A DNA stretch of 64,000 bases, from positions 3,410,001 to 3,474,000 of the forward strand of contig CP051141.1 of assembly GCA_001592805.2 (NCBI GenBank). The letters run 5' to 3'. A model generated the notes under the pieces. The model was not told where the DNA came from. It was given only the letters and a program-made list of their open reading frames with translations, and searched no databases. The position numbers and the translations under genes are program-made. This stretch comes from Peltaster fructicola. Its lineage: Eukaryota > Ascomycota > Dothideomycetes. This document shows positions 44,921 through 53,733 of the stretch, one piece after another; positions within the stretch are counted from its first letter, which is position 1, and every line of letters begins with the position of its first letter.

Positions 44921-45489
44921 ATGACTCGCGACAGCACGGATGCGCTCCCCAGTACTCAGAAGACTGGTTTCACAGACTCGACGCAGTCGACCCGTAGCAG
45001 CGCATCCTCACGATATGGCCTGAATGAAGCAGATGCCTCACCTATATTGGTCTATCAATACCGAGGAGATGTGGATGTCATCCCACAGAAAGAGCTGGCA
45101 GATATGGTGAACAGAGGTGAGTAGAACTAGTATGAGCCGACATGAGTCGACTAACGGTATAAGCAGATCTCTCAAAACGTGTCACACGCAAGCACATACC
45201 TCGCGGGACCTCGAGTCTCGACCTATACGGCTACGATCTCTGTCTTCCCGAAGAGAAGGACAGCTTCAAGCACCGTGCTGCGTACTGGGTCAACCTCGCC
45301 TCAGTACCCATTCCTCGAAGCATATACTGGCAGCATCTCATCACTGGAAGTTACGATCAGCTCTACATCGTCTCGCCTCAGAGCAGTCCCGAGAATAGCA
45401 TCTACGAGGGCGACAGTCGAAAGGTCAGCCCAAGCAGTACTTGGGAGTATCGTTCTCAGGAGGACACCAGCTTGGGCGCCAGTCAGTAG
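44921..45489 (+). CDS. Hypothetical small fungal protein
   Basis: Two exons (44921-45116 and 45167-45489; 50-nt intron with GTGAGT...GCAG) encode 172 aa. Splicing restores a single frame: MVNRG joins DLSKRVTRKHIPRGTSS. I do not recognise the family. The N-terminal 45 residues are Ser/Thr-rich and probably disordered. The middle (LDLYGYDLCLPEEKD, RAAYWVNLASVPIPRSIYW) is aromatic-rich and looks folded, and the end is Ser-rich. No signal peptide or membrane segment is visible. The coding potential of both exons and the good splice signals support a real gene. Confidence 0.65.
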
Positions 45490-45806
45490 GTGCCCTGCAT
45501 ATATGTGCTCATTGTTTAGCGAAGGCGTAAGGAAAATACCACAGTCTTGGATTTGGAAAGCCAGGCAACGCTGACGAGGATATGTGAAGATCACATCGTC
45601 TGTTGTAGCCTTACATAACAGCTGTTGAGGGCTCGTTCTACGTCCTCACTATTGAGGTCGTCACCACAATGATCTTACAGCATTGATCAAGTTGCGACAC
45701 ATTTGTTCTGTACAGCTTATCAATATATCCAAAAGCAAAACAATTGTACTCGTAGGGTATCGTTAAGGGCATCTCGTGTCACCATCCTTGTGACATTCTC
45801 CAATGT
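45490..45806. other. Convergent intergenic region
   Basis: These 317 bases lie between the stop of the small unknown gene and the stop of the VPS62-like gene. Nothing beyond 3' flanks is visible. Confidence 0.4.
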
Positions 45807-47525
45807 CTACATGTGTATCATTCCTCCAGCTTCGACCCGCTGAATGGTCGTAGCGACCTTACATGGTCCTTGCCTTTCACAAGGCTCGTCTCGTCCCAAA
45901 TTCTTGAACTTCGGCCCTGATGGTCCACTGACATAGTGATATTCACCAGCGAATCTGTACTGTCGTGGATCAGACAGCAGGTAATAGCGATCTCCCCAGT
46001 GGCCAGCAAAGTCAAACCAGCTTGTAGGAGCATCCGGGTTGAGCGTCGAGGACCTTACCATGCCAGCATCGATGTCGTATGTGAAGGCCTTTAGGTTCTT
46101 CAACGGATCCCACAGAGGTCCTCGATCGGTGTCGTCATGTAAAATGCCATAAGGTGCAACATAGTCGTGGTAGTCAGGAGTTGCATACATAGCATGACTA
46201 CCCTCGGCACTGAACACAATCGGTCGTTTGAACTGTTCCGGAGCCGTGCTTGTTGTGTTCCTGTCTGAGCTCAACAGCTCGCCGGTCTGCGGGTCCAGCG
46301 CATACTTCTCCAATGCATCGTAAGTGAATGAGGCTCCCCAACTGTGCGCCGACAAAAAGGCGGCGGTGGGCGTGCCGTTTTGGAAGCGTATCATAGTATG
46401 CTCCCAATCTCCAACATGATTGCCAAATTGAATGTTCAACACCTTCTTTCCCTTATTGTGCGAGTAGAAGAAAAACCAAAAAGCATCGATGATGTCGTCC
46501 GCCTTTGCCACCAGCACCAAGATTGCTGGAGCTGTACTCCTCCCTTTGTCAAACAGATCCCGCTTCCTCAAGTCAGTGTGCGGCTCATACCTACCAGGCA
46601 GATGAGGGCCATGACAATGGCCAAAACGTGGGTCACAATTGACACTGCAATGCTCTCCGTCAGAGCCACACCAGCCGAAGATCGAGCAGCATTGACCAAA
46701 CGACGTGCCTTGACAGGTTGTGGCATTCGTTCCACCACAGCGGCCATCGACGCTTTTCGGCAGGTCGTAGTCATAGGCTCCTTGGCGCTCGAGTGATGCT
46801 GGGATGTTGTGTTCGCTTCTCAGCCAGTCGGGCAGTACTTCAATGTTGTCATAGCTGTGTAAGAACACATGACTGCCACTCTCGTCCTCGTCCAGGCTGT
46901 TCCACTGCCCAAGATTGTTCAAGTCATGGGTGTCGCTAGATCCATAATCGATGGCTGAATGGTTGAGAATAGGCCTCGTGTGAACCAAGTGTTCGGCGAT
47001 ATCGCTCGGCCAGTAGGTCTCACCCGAGAACAGATGCACATAGGGAGCGTACTCAAGGACGTAGTCGGGTATTGTACGTCGTTTCCGCTCTTCACCTGAC
47101 CAGTCTTCCAGCTTTCCCGTACCAGAGTGCCAAAACTGACTTGAATCTCGAGGCGGCTTGCTAGGGCTCCTGATCGGCCATGTCCATCCAGAATGGTCAA
47201 GCATGTGTAAGGTGCCACAGCAGCCTACCCAACGACATAGTTGCCTGTCGATCCATAAAGTACTGCTTGAGATCCACTCTTCGTTCTCAAGTCGCTGCTG
47301 GGCTGTTCTGTTCCTGCTCAGCACAGCTATTACGGCAGTGAGCAAGATGTACAGCAGACACAATGCCAGGAACGTGTAGAAGAGCCTCCTCGCCCACCTG
47401 CGCATGCTGTTGGCTTTCAGCTGAGGGCGAGGTTGACGGGGTGGTTGCCGTGCTTGGCTGAGAGAATTTCCGACCTCAGACTCATTTGTGCTGAGTGTAG
47501 TGAGCTCATATGATGGAGCGCGCAT
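45807..47525 (-). CDS. VPS62-like membrane protein with an internal hevein-type chitin-binding module
   Basis: A single exon encodes 572 aa. A membrane span sits at about 48-70 (FYTFLALCLLYILLTAVIAVL) after a basic cytosolic N-terminus, so the rest is probably lumenal or extracellular. The Vps62/DUF946 domain starts around YVLEYAPYVHLFSGETYWPSD (155) and resumes with HNKGKKVLNIQFGNHVGDWE, PIVFSAEGSHAMYATP and SWFDFAGHWGDRYY. Between these halves, at about 260-304, is a complete type-1 chitin-binding module with the eight-Cys hevein pattern (CGGTNATTC, QCCSIFGWCG, EHC, NC, HC). Yeast Vps62 is linked to vacuolar sorting but its chemistry is unknown. The hevein module suggests a chitin or cell-wall role. 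It is divergent from the TFIIIC subunit gene. Confidence 0.88.
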   Translation of the reverse strand: MRAPSYELTTLSTNESEVGNSLSQARQPPRQPRPQLKANSMRRWARRLFYTFLALCLLYILLTAVIAVLSRNRTAQQRLENEEWISSSTLWIDRQLCRWVGCCGTLHMLDHSGWTWPIRSPSKPPRDSSQFWHSGTGKLEDWSGEERKRRTIPDYVLEYAPYVHLFSGETYWPSDIAEHLVHTRPILNHSAIDYGSSDTHDLNNLGQWNSLDEDESGSHVFLHSYDNIEVLPDWLRSEHNIPASLERQGAYDYDLPKSVDGRCGGTNATTCQGTSFGQCCSIFGWCGSDGEHCSVNCDPRFGHCHGPHLPGRYEPHTDLRKRDLFDKGRSTAPAILVLVAKADDIIDAFWFFFYSHNKGKKVLNIQFGNHVGDWEHTMIRFQNGTPTAAFLSAHSWGASFTYDALEKYALDPQTGELLSSDRNTTSTAPEQFKRPIVFSAEGSHAMYATPDYHDYVAPYGILHDDTDRGPLWDPLKNLKAFTYDIDAGMVRSSTLNPDAPTSWFDFAGHWGDRYYLLSDPRQYRFAGEYHYVSGPSGPKFKNLGRDEPCERQGPCKVATTIQRVEAGGMIHM

Positions 47526-47830
47526 GTGAGTAGCAACGGTTAGAGCTTGTTGCGCTCTCCATAAGGACAGACTAGGAAGAACATAACGATAGCATGGTTG
47601 TTGGACGAGGCCTCCTTAGCCCACAGTCAGTCATGCAGCCGCTAGCGCGCACTAGCGTGAGACCAGCGCGCTTAATTCCAGGCGACATCGAGTGTTCACC
47701 TCACATACTGAGCTTCACGTAGGAGCCAAGCAGCATCTATCTCCTACCATCATGCTGGCTGCTGCTTGGACGCGTCTCTTCATGGTAAAGTAAAGATCCC
47801 AGCTCCTCACGCCCATCACATCAGAGCACA
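47526..47830. other. Short divergent promoter
   Basis: These 305 bases serve both the VPS62-like gene and the TFIIIC subunit gene. One ACGCGT is at 47770-47775; on its own it is not significant. Confidence 0.4.
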
Positions 47831-49150
47831 ATGCGTTCCGACGGTGCACATGTTCATCAGACTTCCGTTCAACCTGTGATAGACGCAAAAGCACCAGTGT
47901 GGTTTGAGGACGATTCTGACTGGGAGTACGAGTACGATGAGCATGCATATGAAGATTTCTATGTCACTCTGGACCTGACCACACATGTACCTGATGCCTT
48001 GACGAAGCGTGAGACTGCAAAGAATGGAAAATGGGCTCGTGGCACAATGGAGGCTCGCGTCAAGAAGACAACCGTCAAGAAGCCAGCAGGTAGCTTGAGA
48101 GAGCTCTCTGATATCTCTACAGCCACTGTACCATCTACAGTAGAAACACCAGCTGCAGATACTGGGGCAATCAGTGAGAGCGTTGAGGCATCATCTGCGC
48201 CTCCTCCTGAAATAGCAGGGAAGATCCAGATCATCGGTCTCCACACAGCGAATCCTTACATTGTCTACAATGGCACTTTCTATACAGCATACTGGTTGAC
48301 GACTTTAGGCTCAGAACTGTGGATCTCACGACCGGGTATCACGAAGAACCCTATCTTCCGTGGCCACGTTCTAGACATTCTCGGAGGCTCGCGTGCACGC
48401 TTAATGGCAAGGTCAGCTAGGCTCGAGCCACGAGATGTCGATCCAGGCCAGAAAGAGGCTGCAACAGCACCTCGAGAACCTCCAATCGATGATGACCTCG
48501 TCTACGAAGGCGTGACGGAAGCAGAAGAGCCCCGAGGACCTCTCACCATACCAGAAAGCTCCGTCCTCGACCCTAGCATGCGAGCTCACGCAGCTTTCAT
48601 GACACGATTTGCTGCAGTAAAGTGGCAGAAAGGCGAAAGAGACCAGGTGCCACTTCACTCAATCAAGCATTACGAGATTCCCGCCAATGCAGACGAGATC
48701 CGCAAGAAGGCTATCGAGGCGGAGGAAGGGAACGACTCTCACAAGCGTCAAAAGCTTGACACAGCCAGCCCACATCTAGGTCTGCCTCTACCACGTTTTG
48801 GTCCCAGACTGCCACCTATCAACGACCCTGCTGAGCGACGCAGAGCACAGCGACAGGAGAGTAACGATCAGGGACAGGCTCATGATACTGATGGCGATCA
48901 AAGCGACATCGAGATGCGGGATACGGCTGAATTAATAGCTGATGGCGCTGACGACAGTGGTCCAGTAACAGCAAACAAGAAGGGCAAAGGTCCGATGAAA
49001 CATCAGGCCAGAAATGCTCGTCTAGAATCCCTTGGTGTGCGCGACCCCAATGAACCACGACCGCCGAGACGCAAACGTCGCTCCAAGGCCGAGATGCAAG
49101 AGGCGAGAGCAAAGGCCGCAGAAGAACGAGCGGCGAAGTGGTCAGTGTAA
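47831..49150 (+). CDS. TFIIIC subunit with triple-barrel domain (GTF3C6/Tau55-like)
   Basis: TFIIIC recognises A and B boxes of tRNA genes and recruits TFIIIB for RNA polymerase III. A single exon encodes 439 aa. The TFIIIC_sub6 triple-barrel domain (PF10419) is split by a low-complexity loop: WEYEYDEHAYEDFYVTLDL (about 31-49), then IQIIGLHTANPYIVYNG, FYTAYWLTTLGSELWIS (about 134-168). The remainder is polar, with bipartite basic stretches near the end (PRRKRRSKAEMQEARAKAAEE), which fits a nuclear protein. Many fungal members are longer than the human 213-aa subunit, as here. The histidine-phosphatase domain found in yeast Tau55 is absent. Confidence 0.85.
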   Translation: MRSDGAHVHQTSVQPVIDAKAPVWFEDDSDWEYEYDEHAYEDFYVTLDLTTHVPDALTKRETAKNGKWARGTMEARVKKTTVKKPAGSLRELSDISTATVPSTVETPAADTGAISESVEASSAPPPEIAGKIQIIGLHTANPYIVYNGTFYTAYWLTTLGSELWISRPGITKNPIFRGHVLDILGGSRARLMARSARLEPRDVDPGQKEAATAPREPPIDDDLVYEGVTEAEEPRGPLTIPESSVLDPSMRAHAAFMTRFAAVKWQKGERDQVPLHSIKHYEIPANADEIRKKAIEAEEGNDSHKRQKLDTASPHLGLPLPRFGPRLPPINDPAERRRAQRQESNDQGQAHDTDGDQSDIEMRDTAELIADGADDSGPVTANKKGKGPMKHQARNARLESLGVRDPNEPRPPRRKRRSKAEMQEARAKAAEERAAKWSV

Positions 49151-49375
49151 TGTTTGCTGTTCGAGGATACTGCACCACTAGGCTGTTGCCAGAGGACATT
49201 CCTGCAGCATTCTTAACAGTGCAAGCGCCGGGGACGACAGGCCTGACCAGACTAAGGTTTCAGCGAGCAATATAGCGTGTATAGATTAGCAAGTGCTGCG
49301 CCTGTATGAACGCTTCATTTATGTTCATCTCGTTCATGCCATGATAACACAATCAATGCAGAGGCGGTCTACCAG

Positions 49376-50719
49376 CTAGGATTGCTGCGCACTATCGAGC
49401 TTGACCTTCTTGCCAGCTTCATTGTCTTCAGCAATATCACCCAGCTTCCTCTTGCCCTTGCCAGCACTCTCGACCACTGTCGCTTCCGTCTTCGGCTTCT
49501 TCTTCTGCTTAACGAGCCCAGTAAGATCGTTTGCATTAGCTGTCGCCTGCGCAAGCATCTTGAGCTGTTCAGCCTTGCTCTGACCCAACAGCTCACCCAA
49601 CAAGCCCTTCACCGAGTCAGCACTGAGATCGTCAACAGCACTGGCTGCGCCTGCAAGTGGAGTGCGAAGATCGACAAGACGGTTCTTCATGTCCTGGACC
49701 ATGCCCCGCGTATCGGCGACATCTCTCTTCGCATGCTCGAGCTTTGCACCTTCCAGACCGGCCAGAGATGCCTCAAGCTTCTTTGTGCGGGCTTGACACG
49801 ACATGATAGCCTTCTCCATCTCTTCTGCCGCCTGCTTCCTCATGTCTTCGTTCACCACACCCTCTGCTTCTCCAGTCTCAGCCGATTGAACCGGGAGTGC
49901 AGCAAAGTCGAGGGCAATCGATAGCTTGTAGTGAGCTTCGGCGATCAGTCCAGATTCTTGAGGGTAGAGCGAAAGCTTGTATGTTAGAGCTTGTTGTGCG
50001 TCGTTGACGGCATCTTTGAATTGCTCGTTCTCGAGCTTGATCTCGGCTTGTAAGTCGTATGTGTCTGCCAACCGTTCTCTCAGCGCCCGGTAATCAGGCT
50101 CTGACTTGCCAGGTGTCACGATTGCTGCACGTTCGCCTTCTATCGATTCCAGCTTCCTCATGAATAAGACTCGGGCGCTATCCAGAATTTCGTATGCGAT
50201 AGCGAGATCGTCATCTTCCTCTTCAGCTGGCTCTCCTTCCGCCTTATCATTGTCCTCCTCTTCCTCTGAGTCCGTCCAATTCTCATCACCTGTTATCTGA
50301 AAGAATGGCTTTGACGTCGAGGAATCTCCTTGCTCTTTCTTCTCGACATCTTGCTTTGATGCACCTCCACTGGCCTCCGGCAAGTCTTCTGGGACAATCT
50401 TTCTTTTCTTGCGCTTCGGCTCCTCTTGTTGCGCAACCTTGCCTCCAAGAACATCGCTATTGCTTACACCAACATGGTATAAGCATCGGCCGTACAGGTA
50501 GAGCAAATCAGCGTTCTCGGTTGCCATCTCGCCATTGATAGCATCTTGCACTTCCACGGCTTCTGAGAAGGCCTCTGCTGCATCGGAGTAGTTCTTGAGC
50601 GCATATTGCTGTGTCGCGGTCGCTTCGAGTTTTTTGAGCTTGCTTCTCAGCTCCTCCTTCGTCGACTCAGGCTGATCGCGCGCTTCGGCAGCATTCGTAC
50701 TGGGCTCGTCGTGTGACAT
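49376..50719 (-). CDS. NASP/Sim3/Hif1-type histone chaperone (SHNi-TPR)
   Basis: These proteins bind H3-H4 (or CENP-A in S. pombe Sim3) and hand it to assembly factors in the nucleus. A single exon encodes 447 aa. The ATG at 50719 (MSHDEPSTNAAEARD) was chosen because the 57 codons upstream start at a GTG and look non-coding. TPR1 is around TQQYALKNYSDAAEAFSEA. It is interrupted by a strongly acidic segment (WTDSEEEEDNDKAEGEPAEE), as in the family. Later TPRs include LAIAYEILDSARVLF and ALRERLADTYDLQAEIKLE. The C-terminus has a coiled coil and a bipartite basic nuclear signal (KQKKKPK, GKGKRKLG). It shares a short divergent promoter with DPB2. Confidence 0.9.
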   Translation of the reverse strand: MSHDEPSTNAAEARDQPESTKEELRSKLKKLEATATQQYALKNYSDAAEAFSEAVEVQDAINGEMATENADLLYLYGRCLYHVGVSNSDVLGGKVAQQEEPKRKKRKIVPEDLPEASGGASKQDVEKKEQGDSSTSKPFFQITGDENWTDSEEEEDNDKAEGEPAEEEDDDLAIAYEILDSARVLFMRKLESIEGERAAIVTPGKSEPDYRALRERLADTYDLQAEIKLENEQFKDAVNDAQQALTYKLSLYPQESGLIAEAHYKLSIALDFAALPVQSAETGEAEGVVNEDMRKQAAEEMEKAIMSCQARTKKLEASLAGLEGAKLEHAKRDVADTRGMVQDMKNRLVDLRTPLAGAASAVDDLSADSVKGLLGELLGQSKAEQLKMLAQATANANDLTGLVKQKKKPKTEATVVESAGKGKRKLGDIAEDNEAGKKVKLDSAQQS

Positions 50720-50776
50720 GCTGATGTTGTGTCGCGAGGTGATGATGCTTGAGACAGGCCCAGATCGTGAAGTGAG

Positions 50777-50894
50777 CACGAAAGACGCGACCCGTCGCGA
50801 ACTCGGCTCAAACGGGCAAACACTAAGCCTTGTTTGCTCTTTTGCAGGTACGTCATGTATCAAGGGTCCTACCGCGACGCGTCTTCCCACGCGT
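50777..50894. promoter_or_regulatory. Cluster of MCB and SCB-like sites between the NASP-type gene and DPB2
   Basis: CACGAAA lies at 50777-50783, followed by GACGCGAC and GTCGCGAA variants, and two perfect ACGCGT boxes at 50877-50882 and 50889-50894, all inside a 228-bp promoter. The ACGCGT pair is 54-71 bp upstream of the DPB2 ATG. These are the yeast MBF/SBF cores for G1/S genes, and DPB2 is a known MBF-type target in yeasts. Confidence 0.6.
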
Positions 50895-50947
50895 AAAGTG
50901 TTGGCAGCATGTGTTCTTCTCCAAGGACATTGACGACAATCTGTAAT

Positions 50948-53280
50948 ATGGACACCTTCAGACGGATACCTAACGACGCAGTACCATCATCATCTCCAGC
51001 ATTCGGTACACCTGTCCATCCAATTGTTCCATACAATGTTGTGAAACCACCTCCGCCAGTTTTCAAGACGAGTGTAGCAGCACCAATACTGCCCATACTG
51101 ATACCACCTCCAAGTCTACGGCCCCTAGCATTTCGCATCTTCACGAAGAAACACAATCTGACTCTTTCTGCAACATCGTTGGCTGCCTTGGCAACGTTTG
51201 TAGGTCGACACTGCGGCTCAGCATGGCGAGAAGAAGAGCACTGGTGAAAAAGGCACTCGAGGAGGTCGCAAAGCTGTGGAAGAATGAGGCTGGCGGTGTC
51301 ATTGTCGAGGACGGACCATTGCTCAAGTCCGTGTTGAAGACGCTGGAGAGTTGCATGAGCGGAGGACGAGTCTTGCCGGCTAAAAGCAATAGGACGCTGA
51401 GTCGAGAGAGTACTTTCAACTTCGCCAAGGGCGGCTCAGACCCTGTCGTACCGACGCTGCAGAGAGCGGGCAGCAGTTTTGGCATGAGTAAGCTGGCTGT
51501 CGATGATGAAGATGCAGAAGACAGTGCTCGCACGCCACTATCCTGGATGAAGGTTGTGTCTGCATTCGAGCAGCCGCGCCTGACATTTGATGTCGACAAG
51601 AAGCATTTTGTGCAGCATCCCACACCACCATCGGCATTCCCATCAGTGACAGAGAAGTCTAGATCATTCCGAGATCGTTACCAGCAAATCTACCATCGAC
51701 TTCTTAGGAATCCAGCTTTCCAGGAACCATCCGTCAAGAAGACAACGCCAGCTTTGGTCAGGCAAGGCTCGACAGTGACGACGCAGCAGTTCTATCGCAT
51801 CACTTCGATCACAAATCTGTTGGGTCGAGGAGGAACCTCTCATCTGCTACTAGGCATGCTAGCTATATCTCCAACTGGTATGCTGACGATCCACGACCCT
51901 TCTGGTAGCATAACCATCGATCTTGGGAATGCCACAGCTCTGCAAGGCAAGGATAGTGCATACTTCGTACCTGGCATGATTGTGCTCGTGGACGGATTAT
52001 ACGAAGAAAGTTGGGTTGGAGCAGGCTCGACAGGATTGGGCAACACAGGAGGTGTTGGCGGCATGATAGGTGGGCGATTTATGGCTTTTGGCATTGGTGG
52101 CCCACCAGTGGAGAAACGAAACCTCTCGCTAGGCATTGATCTTGCTGGAGGCGATGTTGGAGGCGGTCTTGGATGGACGGACTTCCTTGGACAAGGGTCG
52201 GAAAAAGCTGTTGGTGATCGCATGAGACGACTGGAAGCACGCCTACTCGACTCAGGAGCAGAATCTAGAGATTCTGATCGAAGACGCAAAGCCATCATCT
52301 TGGGAGAAGTTGATCTGTGCGATAGTGCAACACTACCTGCATTAAGGAAAGTCCTGCAAACATATGTCATCGACGACACTGAACCACCCATGGCGTGGAT
52401 ACTAACTGGCAACTTCACATCGAAGTCAGCCTTGGCTGGGACTGGCATCGGCAGCATCGAGTACAAAGCCCTCTTCGATGCTCTCGCAGCAGTGTTGTCG
52501 GAGTTTCCAACCTTGCTGCGCTCTAGCTTATGGACTTTCATTCCTGGCGATCGCGATCCATGGTCAAGTGCCTTCACTGCTGGATCGTCGACAGTCATCC
52601 CACGTGACGGGGTGCCAGACTTATTCACGTCTCGCGTAAAGCGAGCATTCGCGAGTGCCAAGAGTGAAGCACCTGCAAGCACAGAGAAAAGCCTCGAAGG
52701 TGACGCTATATGGACAAGCAATCCAGCACGAATCAGTATGTTTGGCCCGATACATGAGATGGTAGTGTTTAGGGACGATATTTCTGGTCGATTGAGACGG
52801 AGTGCACTGCAGGTTGGTGCCGCCCTGGATGACCAGCATGATTCACCGATGCAGAACGCCACAGGAAACGAAGCACAGGACTCAGGCGATGCAGAAATGT
52901 CAGGTGCACTACCAGACTCCGCGGAAGCACAACCTGAAGCCATTGCAACAGAGACATTGACCACAGTTGAGCAGGACTTTACCATTTCCCAAGCCAGGAA
53001 GCTGGTGTTGTCCTTGCTGCCACAGTCGCATCTCTCGCCATTCCCAACTATGAGCAGACCCACGCATTGGTCATATCAGTCGTCGCTATCATTGTATCCT
53101 CTGCCACATACGTTGGTCCTTGTCGACGCTGAGACAGATCCATTCGCAGTCACTTTCGAAGGATGTCATGTACTTAATCCTGGGAAGATCGTGGGCCAGG
53201 GCACACGAAGGAAGAAGGCTGTATGGGCAGAGTATGACCTGTGGTCGAAGAGAGCAACCATTCGAGAAGAGTGGACTTGA
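50948..53280 (+). CDS. DPB2: DNA polymerase epsilon subunit B (Dpb2), reading frame broken near 51236
   Basis: Dpb2 links polymerase epsilon to the CMG helicase and is essential for replication initiation. Two overlapping frames hold it. The first (50948-51247, MDTFRRIPNDAV) ends in the conserved N-terminal helical domain at FVGRHCGSAWREE. The second takes over at about 51236 with ALVKKALEEVAKLWKNE and runs to 53280. Joined, they give about 776 aa, the normal family length. The C-terminal part contains the OB fold and the inactive calcineurin-like phosphoesterase domain (AIILGEVDLCDS, LLRSSLWTFIPGDRDPW, ISMFGPIHEMVVFRDD). No normal-length GT...AG intron bridges the frames without losing conserved residues, so a 2-base excess (or 1-base deficit) in the GAGAAGAAGAGC stretch is the simplest reading. 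It could be a sequencing error or a genuine allele. It is divergent from the NASP-type gene under MCB sites. Confidence 0.88.
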
Positions 53281-53376
53281 CCTGGCAGAGATATATTTCC
53301 AGTGTCACTTGTGTTATATATGTGCATTATGCCAGGACACGAGAAGAGTGTTGTTTGTGGAAGTGCCGTGTTTGAT

Positions 53377-53496
53377 GTTGTGGTCCACGGTGTTGTGGTC
53401 CACGATGTTGTGGTCCACGGTGTTGTGGTCCACGATGTTGTGGTCCACGATGTTGTGGTCCACGATGTTGTGGTCCACGATGTTGTGGTCCACGAA
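53377..53496. repeat. 15-bp tandem repeat, 8 copies
   Basis: The unit GTTGTGGTCCACGRT is repeated eight times without interruption, starting at 53377, 53392, 53407, 53422, 53437, 53452, 53467 and 53482; the last unit ends GAA. Units 1 and 3 have G and the others A at position 14. It begins 96 bp after the DPB2 stop. Because the unit is a multiple of three it stays open in several frames, but none belongs to a gene. The rest of 53281-53733 is 3' flank of DPB2 and of the next gene. Confidence 0.95.
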
Positions 53497-53733
53497 GTTT
53501 AGTGTTATCGTCGAGGCATTACCAAGGAGCTGCATTGCAATTGTGCAGTGGCTGGGACATGAGCCCAGGTGCATGGATTGCTTTTTGTTTATATATCAGA
53601 ATACACAAGCTTGAAGCGTTGGCTCAAGCGTTTTGATCTCGTCACTCGTGAGACATTCCTCTCAGCTACACTCCGACACTGCTTTACTGGTTGAGCCACG
53701 GTGGTGGCCAGCTGCGTAGGCGGCACCCAAGTC

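Noticed and set aside
53302-53614. Repetitive frames through the 15-bp repeat (for example NIVDHNIVDHN)
   Set aside because: The repeat unit is a multiple of three without stops, so open frames follow automatically; there is no start context or conserved flank.
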